Counted from the first letter of the stretch, positions 1 through 7,811 are shown. The stretch: DNA of 15,102 nt from DASSWG01 sp041689995 (GCA_041689995.1 JBDNFD010000012.1:1-15102); one strand, 5' to 3'. A program made the numbers and translations. Notes: generated by a model not told the origin, from the sequence alone.

Positions 1-157
1 ATAAGATACTTTGTCGTGAATATTTTCAAAAAACCTTGATGTTTTTCTAAAACCGCTGGTTTAAAATGTAAAAAAACTCTTGTAAGTACCGATTTCATTG
101 ATGTTTTGGTCTATCACTCTTATATTAGAATAGAGCCAAATTAATTAATTTAAAGCT

Positions 158-649
158 TTATGGAATATATTGCATGTCAAAGCGTCCATTTGTGATTTTT
201 ACCGTATCACATTGTTCATTAACAGTCGAAAATTCAAATATGCCAGAGATAATATAGTTGTTTTGATCTATTTTTGAAAACTTCACAAATCCTTTATAAG
301 CATCCTCAAATTCATAATGACAGCCTGATTGAGGATTTGGGTCGACTATATATCTAACTTTACCAGTTAAGTCAATTTGATTATTTGTTGAGAAAGGTTC
401 ATTAATGATCATAGAAATACCCCCTCCTCCAAATTGAAGTTGCCCTTGTTGATAAATAGCGGTCATATGATAACTGTTGGTTATGGACAGAGGCTCTCCA
501 TTTATAAGGCACCCAAACGTATTCTCCCCTGTTTGTGTTTGGGGCGGCAGTTGGCTTACTGGGTTGGGAGCATTTTCATCGTCGTTGCTGCAACCCCCTA
601 ACCCCCAAAGGAGAAACAATAGCATCAGGCAATAAAATGATTTTTTCAT
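158..649 (-). CDS. DUF6252-type lipoprotein
   Basis: A 163-residue exported lipoprotein of unknown function. The N-terminus has a basic MKK start, a hydrophobic stretch and a clear lipobox, LGGC, with the acylated cysteine at about residue 20. The residues after it (SNDDEN) are acidic, like the lipoprotein export signals that carry Bacteroidota lipoproteins to the cell surface; surface location is inferred. The mature part starts with NTFGCLINGEPL and ends with a block in which a SGIFEF motif is followed by ITNGRFDMQY. I recognise this layout as the DUF6252 family. The ATG at 647-649 is the natural start because the signal peptide follows directly. The gene is divergent from the S24 regulator with 129 bases between starts. 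A near-match to the -7 box (TAACTTTA, minus strand of 666-673) lies 17 bases upstream of the start. Family call fairly sure; function unknown. Confidence 0.85.
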   Translation of the reverse strand: MKKSFYCLMLLFLLWGLGGCSNDDENAPNPVSQLPPQTQTGENTFGCLINGEPLSITNSYHMTAIYQQGQLQFGGGGISMIINEPFSTNNQIDLTGKVRYIVDPNPQSGCHYEFEDAYKGFVKFSKIDQNNYIISGIFEFSTVNEQCDTVKITNGRFDMQYIP

Positions 650-727
650 AGGGTTTTTATTTCTGTAAAGTTACCAAAATGTAAGTGGTTTTTATGGTGT
701 AAATATTTCAATTTTGCCGTCAAGGAA

Positions 728-755
728 ATTATCCGATAATGTATGGAATATTTCC
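728..755. promoter_or_regulatory. Two candidate operators upstream of the S24 regulator
   Basis: Positions 728-740 form a perfect inverted repeat, ATTATC-C-GATAAT (6-base arms, 1-base centre). Positions 745-755 form a second, shorter one, GGAA-TAT-TTCC. Their centres are 16 bases apart, and both lie just upstream of the regulator's -7 box. This is where an autoregulating repressor, or RNA polymerase's -33 contacts, would be expected. Binding is inferred; only the symmetry is seen. Confidence 0.4.
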
Positions 756-766
756 GAAAATAATTC

Positions 767-774
767 TATCTTTG
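767..774 (+). promoter_or_regulatory. Bacteroidota -7 promoter box for the S24 regulator
   Basis: TATCTTTG matches the Bacteroidota sigma-ABfr -7 consensus TAnnTTTG exactly. It ends only 4 bases before the ATG at 779. Transcription would begin at or within a few bases of the start codon, so the mRNA would have almost no leader. No clear TTG/TTTG -33 element is seen at the usual spacing. Confidence 0.5.
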
Positions 775-778
775 AAAC

Positions 779-1546
779 ATGCAATCAAAACTGCCCATCG
801 AAATCCAGCGTTTTAAGGAAATTCGGGAAAGCAATCATTTTACGCAATCAGAGTTTGCTGAACGTTTGGGGATCAAAAACACCACCGCGGATATCGAAAG
901 AGGAAAAACCAAACTTTCGGGCAAAGTGGTGACCGATTTGCTGAAAATATTCGGTGTAAATCCGCTTTGGCTTTTTGGGGAAAGTTCTGTGCAATTTCTG
1001 GAAACTACAAAAACCACTGTTTTGCCCAAAGTGGTCAGTATTAATTCCAGTGGATCCGAAAATATTTTGTTGGTGAACCAAAAGGCGGCCGCGGGATATC
1101 CACAGAATATTCAGGATGTGGAATGGCACAAACAACTTCCGGCTTTCGACATTCCTTTGCCACAATATCGCAATGCCACCTATCGCGGATTTCAGATCGA
1201 AGGTGACAGTATGATGCCCAATTTCCAGCCTGGAGAGTGGGTTTTGGGGAAGGCTATTTCCGAAATAAGCGAAATCAGCTACAACAAAGTTTATGTGGTA
1301 GTTCTATCAGATTCGGTGTTGATCAAAAAACTATGGAAACATGATGACAATTCCAAGGTGCTTTTAATCTCACTAAATGAAGAATATGCGCCTTTAACGG
1401 TAGAAATAAATGAAGTCCAAGAATTATGGCAGGTAAACAGCAAATTGACTTTCAGCATTAATGCGCAATCTGAAAATAATATTTTGCGACAACTACAAGA
1501 ATCCATGGAAGATTTGAAAAACCAACTTCGAGGAAAAAGCTGTTAG
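779..1546 (+). CDS. XRE-family regulator with S24 (LexA/CI-like) peptidase domain
   Basis: A 255-residue transcriptional repressor of LexA/CI architecture. Residues about 8-66 are an XRE helix-turn-helix domain (FTQSEFAERLGI, then a DIERGK segment). Residues about 97-225 are the S24 peptidase domain: the sequence AAAGY has a possible self-cleavage bond at Ala105-Gly106, the nucleophile is Ser144 in EGDSMMP, and the general-base lysine is Lys183 in SVLIKKLW. A short predicted coiled coil (about 228-250) ends the protein. The start is well fixed, because an in-frame TGA at 773-775 excludes any upstream start and no ATG, GTG or TTG follows before the DNA-binding domain. Cleavage on DNA damage is the rule for LexA/CI, but many chromosomal Bacteroidota proteins of this type are not shown to do it. 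Targets are unknown; no phage genes lie nearby. Confidence 0.92.
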   Translation: MQSKLPIEIQRFKEIRESNHFTQSEFAERLGIKNTTADIERGKTKLSGKVVTDLLKIFGVNPLWLFGESSVQFLETTKTTVLPKVVSINSSGSENILLVNQKAAAGYPQNIQDVEWHKQLPAFDIPLPQYRNATYRGFQIEGDSMMPNFQPGEWVLGKAISEISEISYNKVYVVVLSDSVLIKKLWKHDDNSKVLLISLNEEYAPLTVEINEVQELWQVNSKLTFSINAQSENNILRQLQESMEDLKNQLRGKSC

Positions 1547-1590
1547 TTTTATATCCAAAGCCTCCATGAAATCCATTTGTATAATTCAAG

Positions 1591-1631
1591 GAATAATTAT
1601 GTTCGAAAAAAAATCGAACCAAGGTTTATTC
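1591..1631. terminator. Hairpin between convergent genes, possible bidirectional terminator
   Basis: This is a two-step stem. The outer arms are GAATAA (1591-1596) and TTATTC (1626-1631). The inner arms are GTTCGA (1601-1606) and TCGAAC (1614-1619), around a loop of seven A. It sits between the stop codons of the S24 regulator (plus) and the small lipoprotein (minus), where a shared terminator is expected. The stem is short and no long U tract follows, so termination is inferred mainly from position. Confidence 0.4.
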
Positions 1632-1653
1632 TTTCGCCTCTAAGTTCCTTATT

Positions 1654-1884
1654 CTAATTATCGTCCCCAATTTTGTCGATTTCTTTGGAAACTTCTTTAT
1701 TCACCTCGTGATCTACTTTTGAACCAGCTTTTTCAAGAAGGCCCTCATGATCATCCTCCACTTTCACATCGTGGTTAACTTCCTTCTCTATCACAACAGT
1801 ATCAGGTTTTGTTTCTGCATCTCGACAACTATAAGTGAAGGAAACAATCGAAAATAATGCAATAATTAAAAATGACTTTTTCAT
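1654..1884 (-). CDS. Small charged putative lipoprotein
   Basis: A 76-residue protein when started at the ATG at 1882-1884. A longer reading from a TTG at 1911 is possible, but that TTG lies inside the likely promoter box, so the ATG is preferred. MKKSFLIIALF starts a signal peptide, and a cysteine at residue 20 (TYSC, a loose lipobox) suggests lipidation. The mature 56 residues are almost all charged, rich in Glu, Asp, Lys and His-Asp/Glu pairs (DHEG, DHEVNKEVSKEID), and probably form one amphipathic helix. I do not recognise a named family. It lies downstream of kdtA on the same strand but 116 bases away with its own promoter-like box, so it is probably a separate transcript. Small helical proteins of this kind occur in many flavobacteria, without known function. 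Confidence 0.7.
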   Translation of the reverse strand: MKKSFLIIALFSIVSFTYSCRDAETKPDTVVIEKEVNHDVKVEDDHEGLLEKAGSKVDHEVNKEVSKEIDKIGDDN

Positions 1885-1908
1885 AATAAAAATTTTGATT
1901 TTATGAGA

Positions 1909-1916
1909 CAAAAGTA
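1909..1916 (-). promoter_or_regulatory. -7 promoter box for the small lipoprotein
   Basis: The minus strand reads TACTTTTG, an exact TAnnTTTG match, 24 bases before the ATG at 1884. The implied leader is short (about 15-20 bases). No convincing -33 element is seen. The upstream TTG candidate start overlaps this box, which supports the ATG as the real start. Confidence 0.45.
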
Positions 1917-1958
1917 AGTGTTTTAATAATTTAATAATGAAAATATAACTTAAATTTT

Positions 1959-1994
1959 CGCAAATATTTTTAATAAATGTAAAAAAAATATGCG
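1959..1994. terminator. AT-rich imperfect hairpin after kdtA
   Basis: On the plus strand, CGCAAATATTTTT (1959-1971) can pair with AAAAATATGCG (1984-1994) with a 2-base bulge and a 12-base loop. It starts 7 bases beyond the kdtA stop codon. It could end kdtA transcription, but it is AT-rich and lacks a classical GC stem followed by a U tract. Confidence 0.3.
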
Positions 1995-2000
1995 CAAAAC

Positions 2001-3242
2001 TTATAATACTTCTTTCAAATAATCTAGTATTATTTCTGTGGCGCCTGTATTACTTTGAACAAAATGGCCAGCGATCATGCCGGTCTGTATTCGGAAAGAT
2101 TCTTCAAAAAGTAACTTCGTCAAGATTTCTTCCAGTTCGAAAGCATTTTTGACTGAAAAGAGTCCTCCCATTTTCCGCAGTTCTATGGCTTCCGGAAATT
2201 TTTCATAATTCTCTCCAATAATAATAGGAACCCCAAAAGTCGCAGGTTCTAGAATATTATGAAGCCCAATCGAGCCCATTCCCCCGCCAACGTACGCAAC
2301 ATCGGCATAGCTATAAATTTTACTGAGCATACCGATGCTATCAACAATCAGCACTTGATATTCATCGAGATTTTTCCCTATTCTTTCAGAAAATAAAATT
2401 GATTGCTGTGCAATTTTTTGTTGCAAATCGCCCAAATGTTTTGGGTTCAGACTGTGCGGAACAATGATAAACTTCGTTCCCTCAGGTGCCGAATTTATAT
2501 AATGGAGCAAGATTGCTTCATCTTCCGGCCAAGTGCTGCCGCACACCACGCAGCGATTTTTCATTATGAAATCCGTAATAAAATCTAAGGTGTTGTTTTG
2601 TTCAATTTGATGCGAAACCCGATCAAAACGAGTATCACCGCAAATCGTCACATTGCTGACACCAATATTCTTTAATAATTTGAGAGAAGATTCGTTCTGC
2701 ACAAAACACTGGTCAAAACTCCTCAGGGTTTCACGAAAAAAACCTCCAAAAAATCGAAAATAAAGTTGATTTTCACGAAACAAGGCTGAAATAAGCACAA
2801 CTTTGACATTATGGGATTTAAGTGATCTGACATAATTGGGCCAGATTTCATATTTTATAAAAACCGCCAATTCCGGCCGAACTATGGAAACAAATTTTTT
2901 AGCATTTCTCTTAGTATCCAATGGAAGATAAGTAGTAAAATCGGCCAAATCAGTTCCCTTTTTTACTTCGTAGCCAGAAGGAGAAAAAAAAGTAAGCAAA
3001 ATTTTATGCGCTGGAAATTGCTTTTTCATCTTTTCCATCACCGGAACCCCTTGTTCATATTCCCCGAGGGAAGCTGCGTGAAACCAAATAATCCGATCAT
3101 TCTTCCCGAAGGCCTTCTTCAAATCGTCAAAAACGTTTTTTCTCCCTTCGACAAATAACTTCATTTTTAGACTGAAAAGCCCGGCAAGCGGAAGCAGGCT
3201 TTCTACCATAAAAACAAGAAAAGAATAAAATCGGCGCAACAT
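2001..3242 (-). CDS. kdtA: 3-deoxy-D-manno-octulosonic acid (Kdo) transferase
   Basis: This enzyme (also called WaaA, family GT30) moves Kdo from CMP-Kdo to the lipid A precursor at the inner face of the cytoplasmic membrane, the first step of LPS core assembly. The 413-residue length is normal. Residues about 6-30 are hydrophobic, the usual N-terminal membrane anchor. The N-terminal Rossmann domain carries WFHAASLGEYEQG, with the conserved base Glu61 in the HAxSxGE motif. The C-terminal domain has the GT-B signature GGGMGSIGLHNILEP, followed by GVPIIIG. The ATG at 3240-3242 is followed directly by the anchor. Divergent from the aminotransferase gene with 98 bases between starts; a near -7 box (TATTTTCG, minus strand 3257-3264) lies upstream. 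The number of Kdo residues added cannot be told from sequence. Confidence 0.96.
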   Translation of the reverse strand: MLRRFYSFLVFMVESLLPLAGLFSLKMKLFVEGRKNVFDDLKKAFGKNDRIIWFHAASLGEYEQGVPVMEKMKKQFPAHKILLTFFSPSGYEVKKGTDLADFTTYLPLDTKRNAKKFVSIVRPELAVFIKYEIWPNYVRSLKSHNVKVVLISALFRENQLYFRFFGGFFRETLRSFDQCFVQNESSLKLLKNIGVSNVTICGDTRFDRVSHQIEQNNTLDFITDFIMKNRCVVCGSTWPEDEAILLHYINSAPEGTKFIIVPHSLNPKHLGDLQQKIAQQSILFSERIGKNLDEYQVLIVDSIGMLSKIYSYADVAYVGGGMGSIGLHNILEPATFGVPIIIGENYEKFPEAIELRKMGGLFSVKNAFELEEILTKLLFEESFRIQTGMIAGHFVQSNTGATEIILDYLKEVL

Positions 3243-3310
3243 GATGGAAGTTTAGGCGAAAATAAAGTTTTCTTTTGAAAAAAAGGAACTGTAGAAAGAA
3301 CGATATTTAG

Positions 3311-3318
3311 TAATTTCG
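3311..3318 (+). promoter_or_regulatory. Near-consensus -7 box for the aminotransferase gene
   Basis: TAATTTCG differs from TAnnTTTG at one base and is followed by TA, a common flavobacterial context. It ends 22 bases before the ATG at 3341, giving a normal short leader. There is no clear -33 element. Confidence 0.35.
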
Positions 3319-3340
3319 TAGCTTATTCAATTCTTTTTCC

Positions 3341-4468
3341 ATGAAGCAGTTACAAATGGTCGATCTAAAAGGCCAATATGAAGAAATAAAAAATCAAGTG
3401 GATATGTCAGTAATGGAAGTGTTGCGCTCCGCCGCCTTCATTAATGGACCCGAAACCCAACAATTTCAAGCGGAATTGGAAAAATACCTCGATGTAAAAC
3501 ATGTCATTCCTTGTGCCAACGGAACCGATGCGCTACAAATTACGATGATGGGGCTAGGTCTAAAACCCGGCGACGAAGTAATCACGGCCGATTTCACTTT
3601 TGCTGCCACTGTAGAAGTAATCGCCTTGCTAAATTTGACTCCAGTTTTGGTGGATGTGGATCAAACCACCTTCAATATTGATCCGGAAGCGATTCGAAAA
3701 GCAATTACTCCTAAAACAAAGGCTATTGTTCCCGTACATTTATTCGGGCAAGTCGCCAATATGGATGCAATTATGGAAATTGCCGAAGAACATAATTTGT
3801 TCGTTATCGAAGACAATGCCCAAGCCATAGGCGCGAATTATCATTTTAAAAGCGGCGAAACGAAAAAAGCGGGAACGATCGGCCACGTCGGTACGACCTC
3901 ATTTTTCCCTTCGAAAAACTTGGGCTGCTATGGTGACGGAGGGGCAATTTTCACGAACGATGATTCCTTGGCACATACAATTCGCGGCATAGTGAACCAC
4001 GGAATGTACGAACGCTATCATCATGATGTGGTGGGCGTAAATTCACGATTGGACAGTATTCAAGCAGGGATTTTGCGGGTGAAATTGCCAAAACTGGATG
4101 AGTATAATCTCGCTCGTCAAAATGCGGCCAAAAAATATTCGGAAGCTTTGGCCGGAAATGAAAATATTGTGACACCAATAATTATTGGTGCTCCTGACAC
4201 CCATGTTTTTCATCAATATACATTGCGAATTTTGAATGGAAAAAGGGATGCTTTAGCGAAACATTTACAAGAAAAAAACATTCCACACGGCATTTATTAC
4301 CCCATTCCGTTGCATTTACAAAAAGCTTATAAAGATAATCGCTATCAGGAAAAAGATTTCCCTATTACCAGCGAGTTGGTGAAAGAAGTGATTTCTTTGC
4401 CCATGCACACCGAGTTGGACGATGAACAAATAGCTTTTGTCGCAAAAACCGTTGTGGATTTCGTTTGA
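3341..4468 (+). CDS. DegT/DnrJ/EryC1/StrS sugar aminotransferase, WbpE-like
   Basis: A 375-residue PLP-dependent aminotransferase acting on nucleotide-linked keto sugars, typically glutamate-dependent and cytoplasmic. The PLP Schiff-base lysine is Lys192 in SFFPSKNLGCYGDGGA, and the PLP-nitrogen aspartate is Asp158 in VIEDNAQAIGA. The substrate-side motifs ANGTDAL and DFTFAATVEV are present. Start (MKQLQMVDLKGQYEEIK) and end are full length. Wording throughout is close to WbpE, which makes a 3-amino sugar from UDP-GlcNAc-derived 3-keto-uronic acid. GnnB-type enzymes that prepare GlcN3N for lipid A belong to the same group, so the exact sugar is uncertain. No partner oxidase or dehydrogenase is in the window. 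Next to kdtA, so an LPS or surface-glycan role is likely. Its stop is 7 bases from the convergent stop of the macroglobulin-like gene. Confidence 0.92.
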   Translation: MKQLQMVDLKGQYEEIKNQVDMSVMEVLRSAAFINGPETQQFQAELEKYLDVKHVIPCANGTDALQITMMGLGLKPGDEVITADFTFAATVEVIALLNLTPVLVDVDQTTFNIDPEAIRKAITPKTKAIVPVHLFGQVANMDAIMEIAEEHNLFVIEDNAQAIGANYHFKSGETKKAGTIGHVGTTSFFPSKNLGCYGDGGAIFTNDDSLAHTIRGIVNHGMYERYHHDVVGVNSRLDSIQAGILRVKLPKLDEYNLARQNAAKKYSEALAGNENIVTPIIIGAPDTHVFHQYTLRILNGKRDALAKHLQEKNIPHGIYYPIPLHLQKAYKDNRYQEKDFPITSELVKEVISLPMHTELDDEQIAFVAKTVVDFV

Positions 4469-4491
4469 AAAAAGATTAGTTCGTTTTCAAA
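4464..4491. terminator. Inverted repeat over two convergent stop codons
   Basis: TTTGAAAA (4464-4471) and TTTTCAAA (4484-4491) are exact 8-base arms around a 12-base loop. The left arm contains the aminotransferase TGA, and the loop and right arm cover the final codons and stop of the minus-strand gene. It could act as a shared terminator, but with one G-C pair per arm it would be weak. Confidence 0.25.
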
Positions 4492-6866
4492 TTAATTGTT
4501 TCTGAAATTAACGCTCCTCCCGATGTCATTCCTTCTATATAAACATTAATTGTTGGTTGCAAGGTGTTCAGAATTTGGAATGTTGCGTGGCCAGTTTCGT
4601 CCAAGAACAAATTTGGGAACCAGTCTATTACTCCATAATGATCGAAAAAATCATTCGTATAAGAAGTATATTTTGGGGCATAAAATTCTTTTTGATCCGC
4701 AAAACCATTTTGCAAAATCATTGTCATCATTGTCTCCCTATTATAACGGCTATTTCCTCCAGATTTTAATTTCAGTTTAATAACCCCGCCCGCACCATCA
4801 ATTCCATAACCAGCTCCTCTGGAATTGATATATATCTTGTCAATGTCAGCCAATGTCATAAATTTTATACGCTCATAATCAATTTGTTCCACTTCGTCTA
4901 TGATCAAAAGTGGCGATAATTCACCACCCAATCTATTGGACCTAATATTTTTAATTATCAAATTGGGATTGACGCCTCTTCCGTTGATTACGCGGAATCC
5001 GTGCATTCTCAGAAAACTTGTGAGCAACATGCTTTCGCTCAATCTGTCCATATCAAATCTTTGGAAATACATATGCCCGCGAAAATCTTCTTCTTCGCGC
5101 TCTGTATCAATTTTATCTTGAAGTTCGGCATTCACTATGACTGTTCCCAAAGAAACCGCATCGGATATAAAATTTTCGGGAACGGTGTTTTGTATCGGAG
5201 ATTTCGTGGCTTCGGGCTGGGATATCTTTTTTCCAAAATTAGGGGAAAGAATAATGGAATTCTGATCTTTAACTGGCAAAACAGAAAGGAACATTGCCGG
5301 TTTCGACAGTTTTTGATTCTTCTTATGGACCAAACCGACGGAAACAGCCGAACTGTCAATCAAAAAAAGCTTCTCCAGTTTAAATGATGCATCATTTTGC
5401 AAATCGACAAATTCGAAAAGATTTGTCTTATCGGCGATCAATAAAACTTTACTCTCTTCCGCATCTTTCGTTTGATTCAACCCTCCCAAAAGTATAAAAC
5501 CTTGTTCTGGTTTAAACAATTCTTTGGGGGTATTATTGAAAACATTGTGCCAAGAATATTTGGTCCAACCTTGTGTCAGCAGCAATATATCTAGATCATA
5601 ATCCTTTCTCCTTTGCTCCACTTTTTCAGAAAAATAATACTGTCCGTTTTCCAATTCTCCCCGAATATAGGGTTCGATATAAAATGCCGAAAAAATATTG
5701 TTTTTCGGGCTATATGATTCGGTGCCCGATGGTAAAACGGAGATGCTCAGTGAATGCAAACCCAGGCTATCTTTCGAACTTAACCCAAAAGCCAAAGAAT
5801 CTGCCTTCAATCGTAAGAATTTTGCATCAACCATTTTTCTCTTAATTCCGTCATTATTGAAAATCATCCGTTCCAGAATGGGTTGAAATTTATCATCAAA
5901 AACCGTCATGGTAGTTATTCCAGGCGCGAGTCCAGTTTTCGAAATGGAAATATTCGCTTCTAAAGTTTCTTCGGGAATAATAAACCCAACAATGTTGATC
6001 GCACCGTCTTTGTGCAAAGCCATGTAAAAGGTTTTTCCCTTCAGGCTTTCAAATGTTTCTGGATTGGTTTTTATTGAAAAAATAACTGCTCCCGGAACCA
6101 TGGTATTTGTGGTAAGGGAAATTCCAATTGAAGAGCTCACAGGAATTTCTTGGCGCAACTGATTCCCGTTTATTGGCTTCAAAACCACATAATATTTTTC
6201 GTCTGAAGTGGGAACAAAACTAAATTTAGACAAACCATATCTATTTGATTTAAAGGTATTCACCACGTCATTTTTGCTGTTGAAAATCTGTCCTTCGGTA
6301 AAGAACGTCCCTTTTCCCGAATTATTGATCAATTTCACACCTACTGTATTCATCACATTGGAAACCAAATGACCACCTTCCGGTAATAATTGGAGATCAT
6401 ATTCCAGCGGAACCGAAGAATCCATCTCTTCACCCAAAATGGTGAACGATTGGGAAAAAGACAAATCTTCCCTAAAATTTTCCATATATTTTGTGGAAGC
6501 TTTGATCATATATTTCCCAGAAGGAAGGGAATCCACGTTGAAATATCCGCTGGCTTGTCCATTTTTAAGAAACAAGGTTTTTGCTTCCTGCAATTGACCA
6601 AGAGCATCATATAAATTTACATGCAAATTGGTGGTCGAAACGCTGGGTACTTGAAACATAGGGCTATAAACATAGGCGGAGAACCAAATACTTTCTCCGG
6701 GGACAATGGCAGTTTTATTCAAATGCAAAAAAACGGCTTCCCGGTTCAATTCGAAATAATCTGAATATTTTTGCGCGAGTTCCTCCAAATTCGAAGGATT
6801 TTGCGCGTGCATGTTTACAGTAAATAGGCAAAAACCCGCCAATAACAATTTACATCCTAATTTCAT
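4476..6866 (-). CDS. Macroglobulin-like (MG2) exported protein with TonB-plug-like C-terminal domain
   Basis: A 796-residue exported protein of unknown function. Residues 1-21 are a signal peptide (cleavage near MHA-QNP). Residues about 40-145 resemble the MG2 domain of alpha-2-macroglobulins (HLNKTAIVPGESIWFSAYV, then LPSGKYMIKAST). The segment DLQLLPEGGHLV (about 157-168) opens a further beta domain. A VSLGTVIVNA linker (571-580) leads to a plug-like domain at about 600-702, with LLIIDEVE, LADIDKIYI and GAGYGIDGAGGVIKLKLK, the usual order in TonB-dependent receptor plugs. About 94 residues follow, far too few for a barrel. There is no thioester motif, so it is not a classic protease trap. 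Last gene of the minus-strand cluster, 30 bases after fabD. Similar proteins are widespread in Bacteroidota without an assigned job; a surface or periplasmic role is inferred. Confidence 0.82.
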   Translation of the reverse strand: MKLGCKLLLAGFCLFTVNMHAQNPSNLEELAQKYSDYFELNREAVFLHLNKTAIVPGESIWFSAYVYSPMFQVPSVSTTNLHVNLYDALGQLQEAKTLFLKNGQASGYFNVDSLPSGKYMIKASTKYMENFREDLSFSQSFTILGEEMDSSVPLEYDLQLLPEGGHLVSNVMNTVGVKLINNSGKGTFFTEGQIFNSKNDVVNTFKSNRYGLSKFSFVPTSDEKYYVVLKPINGNQLRQEIPVSSSIGISLTTNTMVPGAVIFSIKTNPETFESLKGKTFYMALHKDGAINIVGFIIPEETLEANISISKTGLAPGITTMTVFDDKFQPILERMIFNNDGIKRKMVDAKFLRLKADSLAFGLSSKDSLGLHSLSISVLPSGTESYSPKNNIFSAFYIEPYIRGELENGQYYFSEKVEQRRKDYDLDILLLTQGWTKYSWHNVFNNTPKELFKPEQGFILLGGLNQTKDAEESKVLLIADKTNLFEFVDLQNDASFKLEKLFLIDSSAVSVGLVHKKNQKLSKPAMFLSVLPVKDQNSIILSPNFGKKISQPEATKSPIQNTVPENFISDAVSLGTVIVNAELQDKIDTEREEEDFRGHMYFQRFDMDRLSESMLLTSFLRMHGFRVINGRGVNPNLIIKNIRSNRLGGELSPLLIIDEVEQIDYERIKFMTLADIDKIYINSRGAGYGIDGAGGVIKLKLKSGGNSRYNRETMMTMILQNGFADQKEFYAPKYTSYTNDFFDHYGVIDWFPNLFLDETGHATFQILNTLQPTINVYIEGMTSGGALISETINLKTN

Positions 6867-6896
6867 AAAGTTCCATTATTTTGTGCTACGTACATT

Positions 6897-7778
6897 TTAG
6901 ATTTCGGCGCTCATTGTTTCCACGCTTCGGTCAATTTTTTTCACCAATCCCTGCAACACTTTTCCTGGACCAACTTCAGTGAAATGCCTGGCTCCATCTT
7001 TAATCATTTGCTGAATACTTTGAGCCCATTTTACGGGAGCGGTGAGTTGAAAGATCAGATTTTCCTTAATTTCTTCCGGGTTTGTCACGGCAAAAGTCGT
7101 TACATTCTGATAAACCGGACAAATGGGAGTGGAAAAATTTGTTTTCGCAATGGCAGCCGCAAGTTTTTCCCGTGCCGGTTCCATTAACGGGGAATGAAAA
7201 GCACCACCAACCGGCAGAAGAAGTGCACGTTTTGCACCACGTTCTTTCAAGAGCTCACAAGCGGTTTCAACGGCTTTGGTTTCACCGGAAATTACGATTT
7301 GACCCGGACAATTATAATTTGCGGCCACCACAATTCCGTCCACATCGGCACAAACAGCTTCAACTATTTCGTCTTCTAATCCCAACACCGCGGCCATGGT
7401 CGAAGGTTTCAATTCACAGGCTTTCTGCATTGCTTGTGCGCGTTGAGAAACCAGTTTAAGGCCATCCTCAAATGTCAAACATTTGTTGGCCACCAAGGCT
7501 GAAAATTCGCCCAAAGAATGTCCAGCGACCATATCTGGTTGAAATTTTTCAGCCATCATTTTTGACAAAATCACCGAATGTAAAAAAATTGCGGGTTGCG
7601 TAACTTTGGTTTGTTTCAAATCTTCACTGGAGCCATCGAACATGATATCGGTAATTCTGAATCCTAAGATATGATTTGCTTCCTCGAATAATTCCTTCGC
7701 TTCGGGATAATTTTCATATAAATCTTTTCCCATTCCGGAAAATTGGGCACCTTGGCCCGGAAAAATGTATGCATTCAT
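6897..7778 (-). CDS. fabD: Malonyl-CoA:ACP transacylase
   Basis: FabD transfers malonyl from CoA to acyl carrier protein, supplying the elongation unit of type II fatty acid synthesis in the cytoplasm. The 293-residue length fits. The protein starts with the diagnostic FPGQGAQ. The nucleophile is Ser88 in GHSLGEFSA, the carboxylate-binding Arg is Arg113 in SQRAQAMQ, and the catalytic His is His195 in GGAFHSPLM. An oxyanion/NCPGQIVISG segment is in place. The ATG at 7776-7778 gives the usual N-terminus. It lies 33 bases after the degenerate DUF3857 gene and 30 bases before the macroglobulin-like gene on the same strand, with no clear promoter box in either gap. It therefore probably depends on read-through or an unseen internal promoter, which is notable for an essential enzyme inside a cluster of exported proteins. 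Confidence 0.97.
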   Translation of the reverse strand: MNAYIFPGQGAQFSGMGKDLYENYPEAKELFEEANHILGFRITDIMFDGSSEDLKQTKVTQPAIFLHSVILSKMMAEKFQPDMVAGHSLGEFSALVANKCLTFEDGLKLVSQRAQAMQKACELKPSTMAAVLGLEDEIVEAVCADVDGIVVAANYNCPGQIVISGETKAVETACELLKERGAKRALLLPVGGAFHSPLMEPAREKLAAAIAKTNFSTPICPVYQNVTTFAVTNPEEIKENLIFQLTAPVKWAQSIQQMIKDGARHFTEVGPGKVLQGLVKKIDRSVETMSAEI

Positions 7779-7811
7779 AATATCGTTTGAATAATTTAAA
7801 AAAAACCAAGT

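Noticed and set aside
1..157. Possible gene end or terminator at the left edge
   Set aside because: All frames are short. Only a 5-base stem (AAACC/GGTTT at 50-62) and AT-rich sequence are seen, with no U tract in a useful place.
779..1546. Prophage remnant around the CI-like regulator
   Set aside because: No integrase, Cro, structural genes or attachment-site repeats are nearby, and the flanking genes are ordinary chromosomal ones.
4476..6866. Alpha-2-macroglobulin protease trap
   Set aside because: No thioester motif (GCGEQ-like), no complement-like domain, and about half the length of bacterial alpha-2-macroglobulins.
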